The translations under genes were made by a program, and so were the position numbers. A stretch of 64,000 nt of DNA, taken from positions 2,631,001-2,695,000 of the forward strand of contig NC_060214.1 in NCBI RefSeq assembly GCF_021130785.1. Reading direction: 5' to 3'. The stretch is from Homalodisca vitripennis (taxonomy: Eukaryota; Arthropoda; Insecta; Hemiptera; Cicadellidae). Under the pieces are notes generated by a model, which made no database searches, was not told where the DNA came from, and saw nothing but the letters and a program-made list of their open reading frames with translations. Positions 42,361 through 53,214 of this stretch are shown piece after piece (within the stretch, counting starts at the first letter, position 1; every line of letters starts with the position of its first letter).

Positions 42361-42870
42361 ATGGAAGAGTATAATGCCAACTGTTACAAGTGTTCTAATA
42401 GAGGAGAAATTATCGATAAAAGATATTTAGTTTGTAGAGGTTGTAATTTAATTTTGTACGAAAGACCTAAACCTAAGAAATTTCGAAATAAACTAACACA
42501 TTTGAATAATCTGCTTATGAAATTACAATACGGAGACAAGAAGCAAACAAAATTTGTTACAGAATTTAGAAAACAGAATAAAAATTTTTACTTATCTCTT
42601 GGAACCATTGACAAAATTATTTTCCTTTTCAAAGAATACATTAGGTTTGTAGGTATCGATACACACGTTTATTATGAAAAGATTTTACCTATAATCTTTC
42701 ACTATTTGGATATTGAATTTGATTACGATTTTAAGCCTGAAATCTTTGATGATTTTATAGTACATTTGGAGAAATTAAACGAAGAACCTCGTGAAAAGAA
42801 TGCGGTTTTACTCACATTCTCCCCGACTTCTCGAGTGATTGTTAGCAAATTTCATTTTTTCCGTCTTTAA
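42361..42870 (+). CDS. Zinc-ribbon protein resembling late transcription factor VLTF3
   Basis: An intact 169-codon frame. The N-terminal zinc ribbon is C8-x2-C11 ... C26-x2-C29 (CYKCSNRGEIIDKRYLVCRG), the TFIIB/VLTF-type spacing. It is followed by KKFRNKLTHLNNLLMKLQYG (basic/His 'HL..LL..LQ' block) and then a helical segment with IDTHVYYEKILPIIFHYL, matching in order the features of the poxvirus/NCLDV VLTF3-like family (zinc ribbon, 'HF..L..lQG' block, 'YYE.I..I...L'). Late transcription factors of this type act with viral late promoters. The assignment is by pattern only. It could be an unrelated zinc ribbon. It is divergent from the 80-aa gene and 17 bp upstream of TIR protein B. Confidence 0.5.
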   Translation: MEEYNANCYKCSNRGEIIDKRYLVCRGCNLILYERPKPKKFRNKLTHLNNLLMKLQYGDKKQTKFVTEFRKQNKNFYLSLGTIDKIIFLFKEYIRFVGIDTHVYYEKILPIIFHYLDIEFDYDFKPEIFDDFIVHLEKLNEEPREKNAVLLTFSPTSRVIVSKFHFFRL

Positions 42871-42872
42871 AT

Positions 42873-42890
42873 TTTTTTCTATTTAAATGG
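42873..42890 (+). promoter_or_regulatory. Polinton start-site motif (protein B, right)
   Basis: TTTTTTCTATTTAAATGG, identical to the left copy; ATG at 42887. Confidence 0.7.
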
Positions 42891-43192
42891 AGTTCTTGAA
42901 AGAGTTAAATGATATTGGAGAATGTAAGTTTAAAGAGTATAAGAAGTTAAATGAATTGGAAGAAAGGAAGAAACATAGAATCTTGAATTTGGAGAAAATG
43001 AAGGATAAATTCGGGTTTACAATAATTGCCGAGTTGGAAGATTGTAAAGTACACTTACCGAACAGATTTTTGACTGTTTTGGATGAGAAAAAGATTAAAG
43101 AATTAAACAAAAATGAAAAATTACACTTGGTTGTTACTGGAAAGAAGACTATAAAAGATAAAGAAATTATAACAATTAACTTTGTAGAATAA
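42887..43192 (+). CDS. TIR-encoded Polinton protein B (101 aa), right copy
   Basis: Second copy of the gene at 27438-27743, with one substitution (LVVTGKKT instead of LIVTGKKT). Intact and with an identical start motif, so both copies look expressible. The Lys/Glu-rich helical first half and beta-rich second half are as described for the left copy. Function unknown. Near-identity over 306 bp between copies 15 kb apart is consistent with a young element or with gene conversion between TIRs. Confidence 0.75.
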   Translation: MEFLKELNDIGECKFKEYKKLNELEERKKHRILNLEKMKDKFGFTIIAELEDCKVHLPNRFLTVLDEKKIKELNKNEKLHLVVTGKKTIKDKEIITINFVE

Positions 43193-43202
43193 AGTCTTAA
43201 CT

Positions 43203-43755
43203 CTAAAACTTGCAGTCCCTCCCCACGTCATAGTACTGTTTTGATAACCATAGTTGGTGTCTTTCTTCATAGGAATCACATGGAATATTATCTACAGTAA
43301 TACCTTTTGTTTCACACAAAATGTGGCTATATTCTATAAGAAAGATTCTATAATGCTCTTTAATGAATTGTGTTGATAAATCTTGATACTCACAAAAATT
43401 CCTAAGAAATTCATCAATTAAGTCTTGATTATCTTGAAAGAACGTATAATATGGGAAAAATGTCATAAAAAAACGATGAAAACTCTCTGTTTGTTTATTT
43501 TTTACTTTCTTTTCAATATCTTTCGTAATTATATTAAATATGTAATCCCTTACTTTTTTAGTTTTTTGCCGATAGTAAAACACTCCATTAGACGTTTTTT
43601 CTGCAAAAGACTTTACAAGTTCTTTGAATTCTGTATCATTTAAGGAAAGTATCAACTGTTCTTTAAAATGTTTTTGGTAATTCGTTGAATTCATCTTTGT
43701 TGCACTGTTTTAATGCTAGAAATTGTAGAGACTTTGGTGATTTCATGTTGTTTAT
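43203..43755 (-). pseudogene. TIR-encoded Polinton protein A (right copy, N-terminal frameshift)
   Basis: The long frame 43203-43694 (163 codons) is open through the region broken in the left copy (A6 here, A7 there). Its natural start, by comparison with the left TIR, is the ATG at about 43746 (MKSPKSLQFLAL...). That frame stops after about 27 codons because of an extra A near 43674, so the long frame begins at a downstream ATG with a few altered residues. The N-terminal ~90 bp differ from the left copy by many substitutions and a small deletion. The two copies thus carry different lesions. Function unknown. Confidence 0.65.
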
Positions 43756-44106
43756 TTAGTAGAAAGGTTTTTTATTAAAGTACAGTATGTTTTTAGTAAA
43801 AATGTTTTAAATTGATGAAATTTTATTAAGATAAATCCTTTATTCGTAGCAGATTTGACAACATTTTACAAAGCACAGCTTAAGAAAGTAGAAGCTCAGA
43901 TTCGGTTAATTTTTCATTCCTCAGGAGTAGATAGTAATGAACCCATCCTGGATCGCTTTTGGAGACGAACGACTGTAGATTCGGTTAATTTTTCATTGAG
44001 ATTTGCTGTGTTATTTCTCAGCTTCCTTTATGGTACATTGAACAGTATTTTACATTGCTTTTCGGTTGGCTCCGAAAGTGCGCCAGGAACCCCATATTAC
44101 TATCTA

Positions 44107-44108
<2 letters not shown>

Positions 44109-44170
<62 letters not shown>
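44109..44170. repeat. TA microsatellite containing the right target duplication
   Basis: (TA)n starting at the base after the Polinton. TATATA at 44109-44114 pairs with 26511-26516. Confidence 0.85.
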
Positions 44171-44176
<6 letters not shown>

Positions 44177-46230
44177 TACAAGTATATAGATACCTCTTAT
44201 GAGATATCTGTAGGTATTGTTTAGTAGAGGCTTTAAGTACCTTACAAGAAGTCATAGTGGGTTACAATTCAATGATCCTAGACTAAAACAGAAGGCTGAC
44301 CTGATGATTTAAGGATGTGTCATTATATGGAAATTATTACGGTACAAATCCTTTACTGACTGCTGTACCAACTTGACTCTATCGAGGTTCACTATTAGCA
44401 GGGCATTTTGAGTTCCTTAATGCAAGCACTTGTGTCAATGCCTTGTGTCTAAGTTGGGTAGGCAGTTATTGTGGGGGAGAGGGAGACGGTTATCATAGAT
44501 AGGATTGAATTTTATGCTGTGATTTAATAAAATTTTATAATTTTATAAGTAATAAATTTTAATCAGAAGGTATTTAGTTTTCAAATATTATTTGTATTTA
44601 TTGTCCTGTGTTGCATAATATGTTTAGTAATATTTTATGATTAACAGCAGATGTATGATATACATTTTGTAAAATTGGTTTGTAATCTAAAAAGGCAACT
44701 CAGCATCAATGATTAATTTTCATTTCTGGTAACACTCAAAGCTTTTAAGAATTGGGGTTACAAAGTCACATTTTAATCCAGCCCCAAGCATTATTTTAAC
44801 AGAAAATAAACTAGGATTACGATAACATATCGTTGGATCTAAGGAATTAAAATTATTACATTTCGGGAATTGGTAATTACAATATCCCTATGAATCTATT
44901 TCTCCAATTATGCGTTAGATACAATGTTTGAAATACAATTTAGTGGTGTCTACTGTTTCCATACACAAAACCCGTGAATAAAAACGTAAAGGGTATTTGG
45001 TTGACGTTAAGCTATGATTTTAGAGAATAATGAAACATGTGATTAACTATTTATAATTTTCAGTACAATTTAAAAATGTTAATGGTAACCATACACCTTA
45101 CACAATATACATCTTATAGCAGAGTAATCAGCAGAGTAAAATCATTTTTATTAAGTTTTTAGATATGTTATATACGTATTGTTGGTAAGGTATATCGTGC
45201 TATTTGTTGCTAGTTTAAGAAGCTTCAAATATTTAAATGTATTCTTACATTTTTAATAAACCATAGATTAAGTTCTTGTCACTTTAATCAGTCTACAGAG
45301 TAAGAAATGAAACATTACAATTTGTGTGTTAAAACGTAAAACTGTTTGCATAACGCACCGTCGTATCTTCTGTTCGTCTAAATAACTGTGGCTTTCTTCC
45401 TGTAGTCAACATCTAATTTCAAATAAAAATAAATAATTAAAATATTGGTTTACTGTGGAATCGTAATCATGCCGTTATGGCAAGGCTATAAAAATATGTA
45501 CCAAATGTTACAAAAATTGAGCCATTCAAGTTTTTTGGGACATGGTTTTTGTCAAGAAATACTTCCTACTTCTGTAACAGTGTTAAAAATGTGACTCTGT
45601 TACATATTTGGCTCATGGAATTTCAATTCATTTTCGTCTCAAGAGTTAAAAAAAATGGCAACAAAGAAGCTTAAATTTAATTGTAAAACATCGCATTGCA
45701 CTCAATTCCGCACCTGATGGAGCAATGAGGATACCTCCTAGGTTACACAATATCTTGAGTCTAGCTTGTCTCTGATATCGAAAATATGTGAAAACTTTAT
45801 TTTGAGCTTCTTAGTCGCTGACTTATTTCAGCTCTCTTCAGACAAACATGACTGCATCTTCCAAAAGTCAAGTCTGTAACAACATCAGATTCTGAACGCT
45901 GTACTAAGAGAAAAGTGAACTGGAAACTAAACATCCAGGCTAATATCGTTGTTGTATTGAAATATCTATAAACAACCACGTTTCAAAACTACGATAAAGC
46001 TCCCCACTCCCCTACTTGCAGGTCTTATTTTAAATATATTGCAATGTTTTCAAACGGTTATAAAAGTATTTTGTACATTACGATGTAAAATGATCAGATT
46101 CCACGCAAAACAATTTGAAATTAAAGCCGGAATTATGGATAACACAGACGAGTTTGATAAGAACATTGTACTTACGCTTCATATTAAAACATTGCTCATC
46201 TAAATATTTAGGCTGCATGGTTATAAAACA
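44171..46230. other. Intergenic DNA, nothing recognised
   Basis: AT-rich sequence with only short frames (45797-45979 minus) lacking motifs. Confidence 0.5.
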
Positions 46231-46234
46231 CCTT

Positions 46235-46455
46235 TAAACCAGTTAGTTATGTAATAGTCGTAGTAATGTCTCAATAAGCGTCATTAAGCCGTCAGTTATT
46301 TATGTACTAGTAGTAGTAATGCCACAATAAGCGTCATTAAGCCATCAGTTAGTTACGTAATAGTAGTAGTAATATCACAATAAGCGTCATTAAGCCGTCA
46401 GTTAGTTATGTAATAGTAGTAGTAATGCCACAATAAACGCCATTAAGACGTCTTG
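46235..46455. repeat. Tandem repeat, 52-53-bp unit, about 4 copies
   Basis: GCGTCATTAAGCCGTCAGTT and TAATAGTAGTAGTAATGCCA recur with starts at 46279, 46331, 46384 and (diverged) 46438. Confidence 0.9.
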
Positions 46456-49400
46456 TTACCTAACATCTAACATCCGAGTTTCAGATACCCTACTAGGAGT
46501 ATGCTCACTCTTCCTGTAATAACAAGAGTTAGCGATCTGCATCTGATGGCATCTAGAAAGTATTCCTGATTGTGGTCATGTCTAAGTACTTGTGATTCTG
46601 GATAATTATATTTTCACCGCCACAGTTAAACACAGTGCATAGTTGCCCCGATCTGGATATTAAATACATATGAATGTCTAAGAGGTCGCCCGAATCTAGT
46701 ATTATCCACTCTTGATTTTACTTTAATTTCCTTTCAACGTACGAAGTGATATTCCTTATTGAGATAAATGAGAAGATGATAAATCATTGACATTATAGTT
46801 CTCGCCTTGCCTTGTAGCTCGGAAATAAATAAGGATTAAAGGTAACAAACACAAAATTTGCTGAAATAATAACATGAATAAACGCATATTCAATGCCATA
46901 TACATCCCCGTTCTTCCTTGTTTTTTTAACGATACCGCTCACTGCTTCATCGAGAGAAGTACTTTGTCCCACTTAGTTGGGTATCTGGGTTAGCAAGTAC
47001 AGGGTTTGTTATTGTAATATAGGATGTGTTGCATTGTGGAAGAAGTAATTTGTACAGCACGTCACAGGACTTTACAGCTATTGCTATTTCTACGTGTTAC
47101 TGAACAAACCTCCACCCATAAAATCTCATATCGTCGCAATATTATTTCAAAGTATATTATTTCCACATATTACGCTTTTTGTTTTATTATAACACTAAAT
47201 ATTTTATCCGCTTTATTCAACAGAGGATAATTTTATTTAATATTTATGTTTTTTTTTTACTTATAATAAGTATAAAAAGTGTTATGTTTTCAGATAATTT
47301 ACAAATGTTTTACTATGAAGCTTTATTTAACTCTATCCGGATAAATTTAATTCCAAAAATATTAATTTTACAAAAGAAATTGTAATTTTTACTGTAGGAA
47401 ATGTGTTAATCAAAGTAGTCAACAGTAATTTATTGGCATTAAATAAAAAACGTACAACATGAATTATACAATTACTTAATTTACACTATATTAAATAAGT
47501 GTAGATACATTGTAAGTACAATACAACGATTAAATTCCATTTAGAAATTAAGATAATTTATAAATCATTAAAATGATTAGTTACTAGTAAATAAAATAAT
47601 AAAACAATAACAAAGCCACACATAAATAAAATAAAAAACAAGATATCGTAATAGTTACAAATCGGTCACAATATATAAAGATACAAATTGATAAAAAATT
47701 AACATATAGATTAGAAAGTATATACAGTGTGTAAACGTTTGATTTTTAAAAAGCTGCGATACATTTTACAATTAACATAAACATACTTGCTCAGATTAGA
47801 CTAAGCAAAACAAAATTAAGTCATACATGTAATCAAATACATGTTTGTATATAAACTTCACCTTTCTATTATAAGTGTGAGTTAAATCAATGTAAGTTCA
47901 ACGTTAAAAATATTAAAATGTGTTGTATTATACTCACTTGAGGAATGTATGAAACAACCATATTTTCAACTCAACTGAAATAAGAATATACTAACGAGTA
48001 AGAGAAAATAGGGCATCAAAACACAAGACAACAGAATACTCTGCCTGTGAGAGAACAAAGTGCGAAACTTTGTGAGTGACCGCGACCTGAACGAATATCC
48101 TCAAGAACGGCTTACTGCTCGGGCAACTAAGGAACACTCCTGGACGGCGGACAGACAGACAGACGGGACCACGCGATATCTCAACCAATGAGAGACGGTT
48201 GTTAAATCGGACAAAAGGTGTAAGGGTGGTATAGGGGAATTTCGTAATTATAATGAACTTGAATTGAGTCGAATCACAAAATCTAAGAATTGACTTACAA
48301 AAATTTCAAGATATTAACCTTTTTTATGTTTTAATGATTGATTTGCAATATGTATATTAATATATTTAAATTTAACTTTTTCGTTTAAGAAGTTTTAAAA
48401 TATGCTGTTACAATATAAATGCACTATAATATTGTTATAAGATAAAACGCCGATTTATGCTGATATTGTTTAGCAGATTTCAAAATGTGAGAACTTCACA
48501 TCTTATGTTGCTTTGAAGTCATTAATTTAAACAATCCATGTATTCCTGTAGGTTTAGCGTCCCGAAGCATTAAAACACGAAGTAATAGATTTGATTGAAC
48601 CTACAATACAATATGAAGTGCATCGTTCTTGTCCTATTCTGTTAGCAGTATACCATGACGATTTGTATTTTTATCAGTAATTTTAGCTGATTCCCAGATA
48701 ATAAATTAAGTCAGACCAAATTTAAATAAATTACATTTTAATCTCTATTAAGAATGAAAAAATAGAAAGTTCTTTAATTTACCGTGCTACAACATGATTA
48801 AAACTTAGTGCGTTAAAGTATTAAGCATAATTATTGATAAATGTCAATTAATAACCAGGTTGGTATACATTACACAGATTGACTTGTTCAGACAATCCTT
48901 ATTATTTCGGTGGGACTGATTTGTAGTCATTGGGCTGTCCCGATTTTCTTTTTTCAAATAATAAAGTTGTCAGCTTTGCTTACACTGAAGAAATTTTAGT
49001 TAGGATTTTTTTAAATTAGTTTATTTTATAGTTGCAGTAAGACTCTCCATACATTGCTGTGTAACTTGTTGTATGGTTGTATGATAACAGTGTTGAACGC
49101 TTCCTTTAACTAAGGCCGGCTTTAGTTATGCGGCTTTAATAAGAGAATTACAAGTCTGAAAAATTAATAACTAAACGTGATTTATCACGACTTAAAAAAC
49201 AAATGTTGTGGAAATCGCCTAAGATAAACAGTAATTAAAACGTCAGGTGCGGCTGATGAATCTTCTTTGATGGTAATTAAGAAATGCAAATGAGAAGAGG
49301 TGGTTTGGTAATTGAGGGAGCAGATTCTCTCGACATGTATAATTTATTGCCTACACAATTTTTAAACGTTATTTTTTTGCAACTATATTATTTTAATGCA

Positions 49401-49970
49401 CAGTAATATTTTACATAGCAACATAATATTGCAATGCAAAATCGTAATAAAACCGTAAAGCAATGTACTAAACTACTACTCCTTATGAAACTTGACATTT
49501 TTACTTTTAGACACACAATTCTGTAAGTATTTTCTTGTCTAATCATATTGTTGATATGGACTATATATTGGGTTGATATATTAGATTAGTATGTTAATTG
49601 TTATTAGAGTTTCCAGTTCAAGTTACTCTGACAGTGAGTGACTGTATGTCTGTTTGGTCTGACACATAGCACTCCTAGTCCTGGTGGGGCCAGACTGAGA
49701 CCACGTTGGTAAGATGTGAGGCAGATCAGTGTGGAATGGAGTTGCATCGGAAAAGAGAGAGCCCACGGAGTTGGTAGTACGTGTTGGTTTGAACCAGTCA
49801 ATGAATTTACCCTCTTGGTAAACCCTCCCTATGAAAGCCTCTGGTCGTTTTCTGACACCAAAAATCTACCATGAGTTGCACAAGCCCAGGAAATCAAATC
49901 CAGTACGGTTTTATATATACCAGCTTCGATATAAGCAAAATATTCAAACATGCATTAATGCGAGTAAGTT
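46456..49970. other. Intergenic DNA with two GC-richer patches
   Basis: No gene recognised. 48010-48230 is clearly more GC-rich than its surroundings, includes a CCAAT box (ACCAATGAGA, about 48184) and could be a host promoter or first exon. 49600-49870 is also GC-richer. The minus-strand frames there have no motif. Confidence 0.4.
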
Positions 49971-49974
49971 TAAC

Positions 49975-50530
49975 TGAAGGCCGGAGTTAGTAAGTTAATT
50001 CAACTGTAACTCTGTAATATCTGTATAGAATCAGTACAGACCAAAGGTCACTTGTATACTAACTTGATTAATGGCCAGATTTGGGAGTCAACTAGGATTT
50101 ATGGGATCACGGGGATTGCATCAATTAAGACCAAAAATCACTTTTATATTAGTTTGATGGCCGGAAGTGATAGGTGAGTTCAACTGGGATCTCTAGGATC
50201 TTGGTTATAATATAGTATCATAAAAGAAGAAAAAAAACTTTTATACTAGCTTTATGACCGGAGGTGGAGGTGAGTTCAACCGGGAACTGTAGGATCTTTG
50301 TATAATATTGTACCATCAAAGACCCCAATATCACTTGCCTACTAGCTTTATGACCAGAGGTAATAGGTGAGTTTAACTGGAATCTCTAGAATCTTGAGTA
50401 TAAGAGTGTACCATTAAACGCCCAATCTCAGTTGTCTACTAGCTTTATGACCGGAGGTGGTAGGTGAGTTCAAATGGGATCTTTAGGATATTGGGTATAA
50501 AATTGTATCAATACTTGTGCACTAGCTTGA
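49975..50530. repeat. Diverged tandem repeat, about 97-bp unit, 5-6 copies
   Basis: GACCGGAGGTGGTAGGTGAG, TTCAACTGGGATCTCTAGGA and TTGTCTACTAGCTTTATGAC recur. GAGTT anchors at 50175, 50272, 50369 and 50466 give a 97-bp period. The first two copies (from 49975) are more degraded. Confidence 0.85.
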
Positions 50531-53210
50531 TGGTCATTTACAGTATGTACTGAAAGAAGTGGGTGAACTTTTACAATATGTATAGGATGCTTCATATATC
50601 TACTAGCTTATGACCTGAAAAGAGTAGTAGTAATTGGTTTGTGATTGAAACTTAAACCCAAGTAGAATACGCTCTATTTCAGATCATTAGTTGGGCCTTA
50701 AAGGCGCCAATAATATGGCTGTTATACTGTATTGATGGAAATTATCTCAATCTTAATCCTATCTAGTAAATCAGTATACACTGACACTTAAGGACAACAC
50801 CCAGTTACGTGAACCCTAATGTGACACATTCAAGAAACATGTATGTCTGTCTGTTTACATGACATATCGAAAGCAGAAATACAGACTTGACATTTTGAAT
50901 GATTCTTCATTTCTATTGGAGCAAACTTGTGTTCCATGATGACGCATGCCACTCCATAGGACTAGGCTGAGCGTTAGCGAACATTGTTCCATTCATCTAA
51001 TGGGTAACCATGATGGCAACGAGAAAATGGCAGACAAAATAAATTTGTATAATACTCAGTACACCAATAATATATTTCAAGATTCGACATTTTGACAAAT
51101 GTAGCCTAAGTATCCAAATACAAACCTATCCGCAAGAAATCTCCAGTTACGCTAAACGTGGTGTGGTATACCTGTGGCATTAGGATTTTTATATCGAATA
51201 CCCATATACATATCCAGAACATCAAACTATCCTGAAAAAACATGGTTTTGGTGACGAGAAGCAAAGCTTGTAGTGAAGTTGACATCAAAGCTTCTGACAT
51301 CCGTGAACATGTCATATTATCTGGAATGCGAATACTGGAACATTGACAGATGACAGTCGAGTTTGGAACAAAGCGACAATACTAGAATTAGTCACGGTCA
51401 CAGATGAAAGACATTATTAGGTAACGGACATTGAAGAACAATGTAACCAACGGTATAGGAATACAAAGCATCTGTACCTCTCCCGATGGTTGCAAAGGTG
51501 TATGTTTTGTGGTTACTGTGAAGACATATATTAATATTCACATCCAAAATATTCTGGATTATTAACATTAAGTTATGTATATGAAGATTAATATATCTTC
51601 ACCTTTTTTACACTAACGGGTGAAGCGTTGCGACCAAGAATGTTTATTACGCGTAAATATAAAACATTTTATGTTACAGGGTGAATGAATCTCTATTGTA
51701 GACCTTTCCATTAATGGATATTCATTTTGATAACCTGTAGTAATCTGTGCTGTACTAAATAAGGTGATGTAATGTGTAAGGAAGTCCACTAAACGCGACA
51801 TGAATAAGCGTAAGTTGTGATGACGTTTTCATCAGGATCAACACGTTACAGTGTTTTACAACAGTTTTGTAACTACCGTTGAAATATTGAAACAATTAGT
51901 AAATGATGGGTCTGACACCAAAGTTCTTTATCCCGTCAATATTGAGTGTCAACAAAGCGTCAATTACGTCAATGTAGCCACCCGCGGTCTAGATACAATT
52001 CAACAGTGGTACCTCCATTGTATTTATTTCTCTACAATTTGCACAAAAATGTACAATAAAATGTGTCTGAACTGTGCAATTCTGCCGAATCAATTATAAT
52101 TCAAGGTAATATCGATTGAAAGATATTTAGTATATAAGTATGTAAGTAGTCAATATTACCTTTAAAATTTTACTCATATATTTTTACTCAGAGTTATATT
52201 TTTGTATATAAATGCTAATGATAGCATTCTAACAGTACTAATAACCAGACTGTTAATCACAGTAATTTTATTACGAACAAATTTTAATTTAAACAGAATG
52301 AAAGAAAAAAAACAACTTTAAACTATATAAAACTCGTGACTAGATTATTGAGATAATGATACCATATTAGGCTTGGTATTCGGATACAAGTTCCTGGAAC
52401 CCAATGTCTGTAAGCTACTTCTTATATAAACAACTACACCACACAATGATCTAGTGTAGCAGAGTTAGATATTTTATTTCCAGATACATAAGAGATAATA
52501 TCTTAGTACTGCTATAGTAATAAAATTACATTTTTAATTGTTATAGGATATATTCGCTTAGGAAGATATCTTTGACTTATTATGGCATTCTCAGACTTTT
52601 ACAACATTGAGATAAGTTTCCTCAACGTTTTTAAGCTAGTGATATTCTAATCGCATGGTTTATGACAATACTACTTAAAACAAACAACCCTTAACCTAAT
52701 ATACCCCTAACGTTTACAATAATTATAGCCTATTTGGTGCATACAAATATCGCGGCAACAAGCTCTTATAGCAATTATTAAAAGTGGTAAAATATTAAAT
52801 TTTGGATTAACTGAAAAAACAGTTGCTGAGGCCGTAATGAAAATCTGATTGGTTTAACTGTTTGTTAATTTAATTTTCATAAATATCTCTCAATAAATTT
52901 TAGTTAGTAACAAAAACATAGGATTTAAACATTGTATTACATTGTTTTGTGACTAGCAAGTACATTCATAAACAGAAATAAAATTTTTTATTAGCGACCA
53001 CATTAGTATATTATACCCATTATAAAATGGAACGGTAGATCAACCAATCATACTAAAAGCTCAGTCAGACACCCAGTTCCTGTAGAAAGTGCGGTGGAAT
53101 GCGGTAAACTAAGAATGGCCGTCTCAGTTACGAAGTTTTGTGATCTCTAACCGTAAGAATTCAACGTTACTAAGCTTAGCATAGTTACTAAGGTGATGAC
53201 TATTTGTGAA
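50531..53210. other. Intergenic AT-rich DNA, nothing recognised
   Basis: Short frames (51106-51315 minus, 51851-52099 plus) carry no identifiable motif. Confidence 0.5.
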
Positions 53211-53214
53211 CATT

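Larger units (their letters stand above)
26517..44108. mobile_element. Maverick/Polinton virus-like DNA transposon
   Basis: The element is 17.6 kb and starts AGTAGATAGTAATATGGGGT; its other end is the inverted copy finishing in ACTATCTACT. It has TIRs of about 1.24 kb, a 6-bp TATATA target duplication and the diagnostic gene set: protein-primed PolB, RVE integrase, A32-like ATPase, adenain-like protease, double jelly-roll major capsid and minor capsid-like genes. Nearly identical TIRs argue for a recent insertion. Most genes share one start-site motif. Size, termini and duplication length all fit the family. Many genes carry single-base frameshifts (see individual entries), so this copy as read could not replicate by itself. 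Confidence 0.97.
42872..44108 (-). repeat. Polinton right terminal inverted repeat
   Basis: Inverted copy of 26517-27762, ending ACTATCTACT at the TATATA duplication. It contains the second copies of proteins A and B. The terminal 13-mer recurs inverted at 43926-43938. Confidence 0.95.

Noticed and set aside
42883..43110. Plus/minus shadow frames opposite protein B (also 27520-27747)
   Set aside because: Antisense shadows of the conserved 101-codon gene. They lack the start motif and duplicate only because the TIR duplicates.
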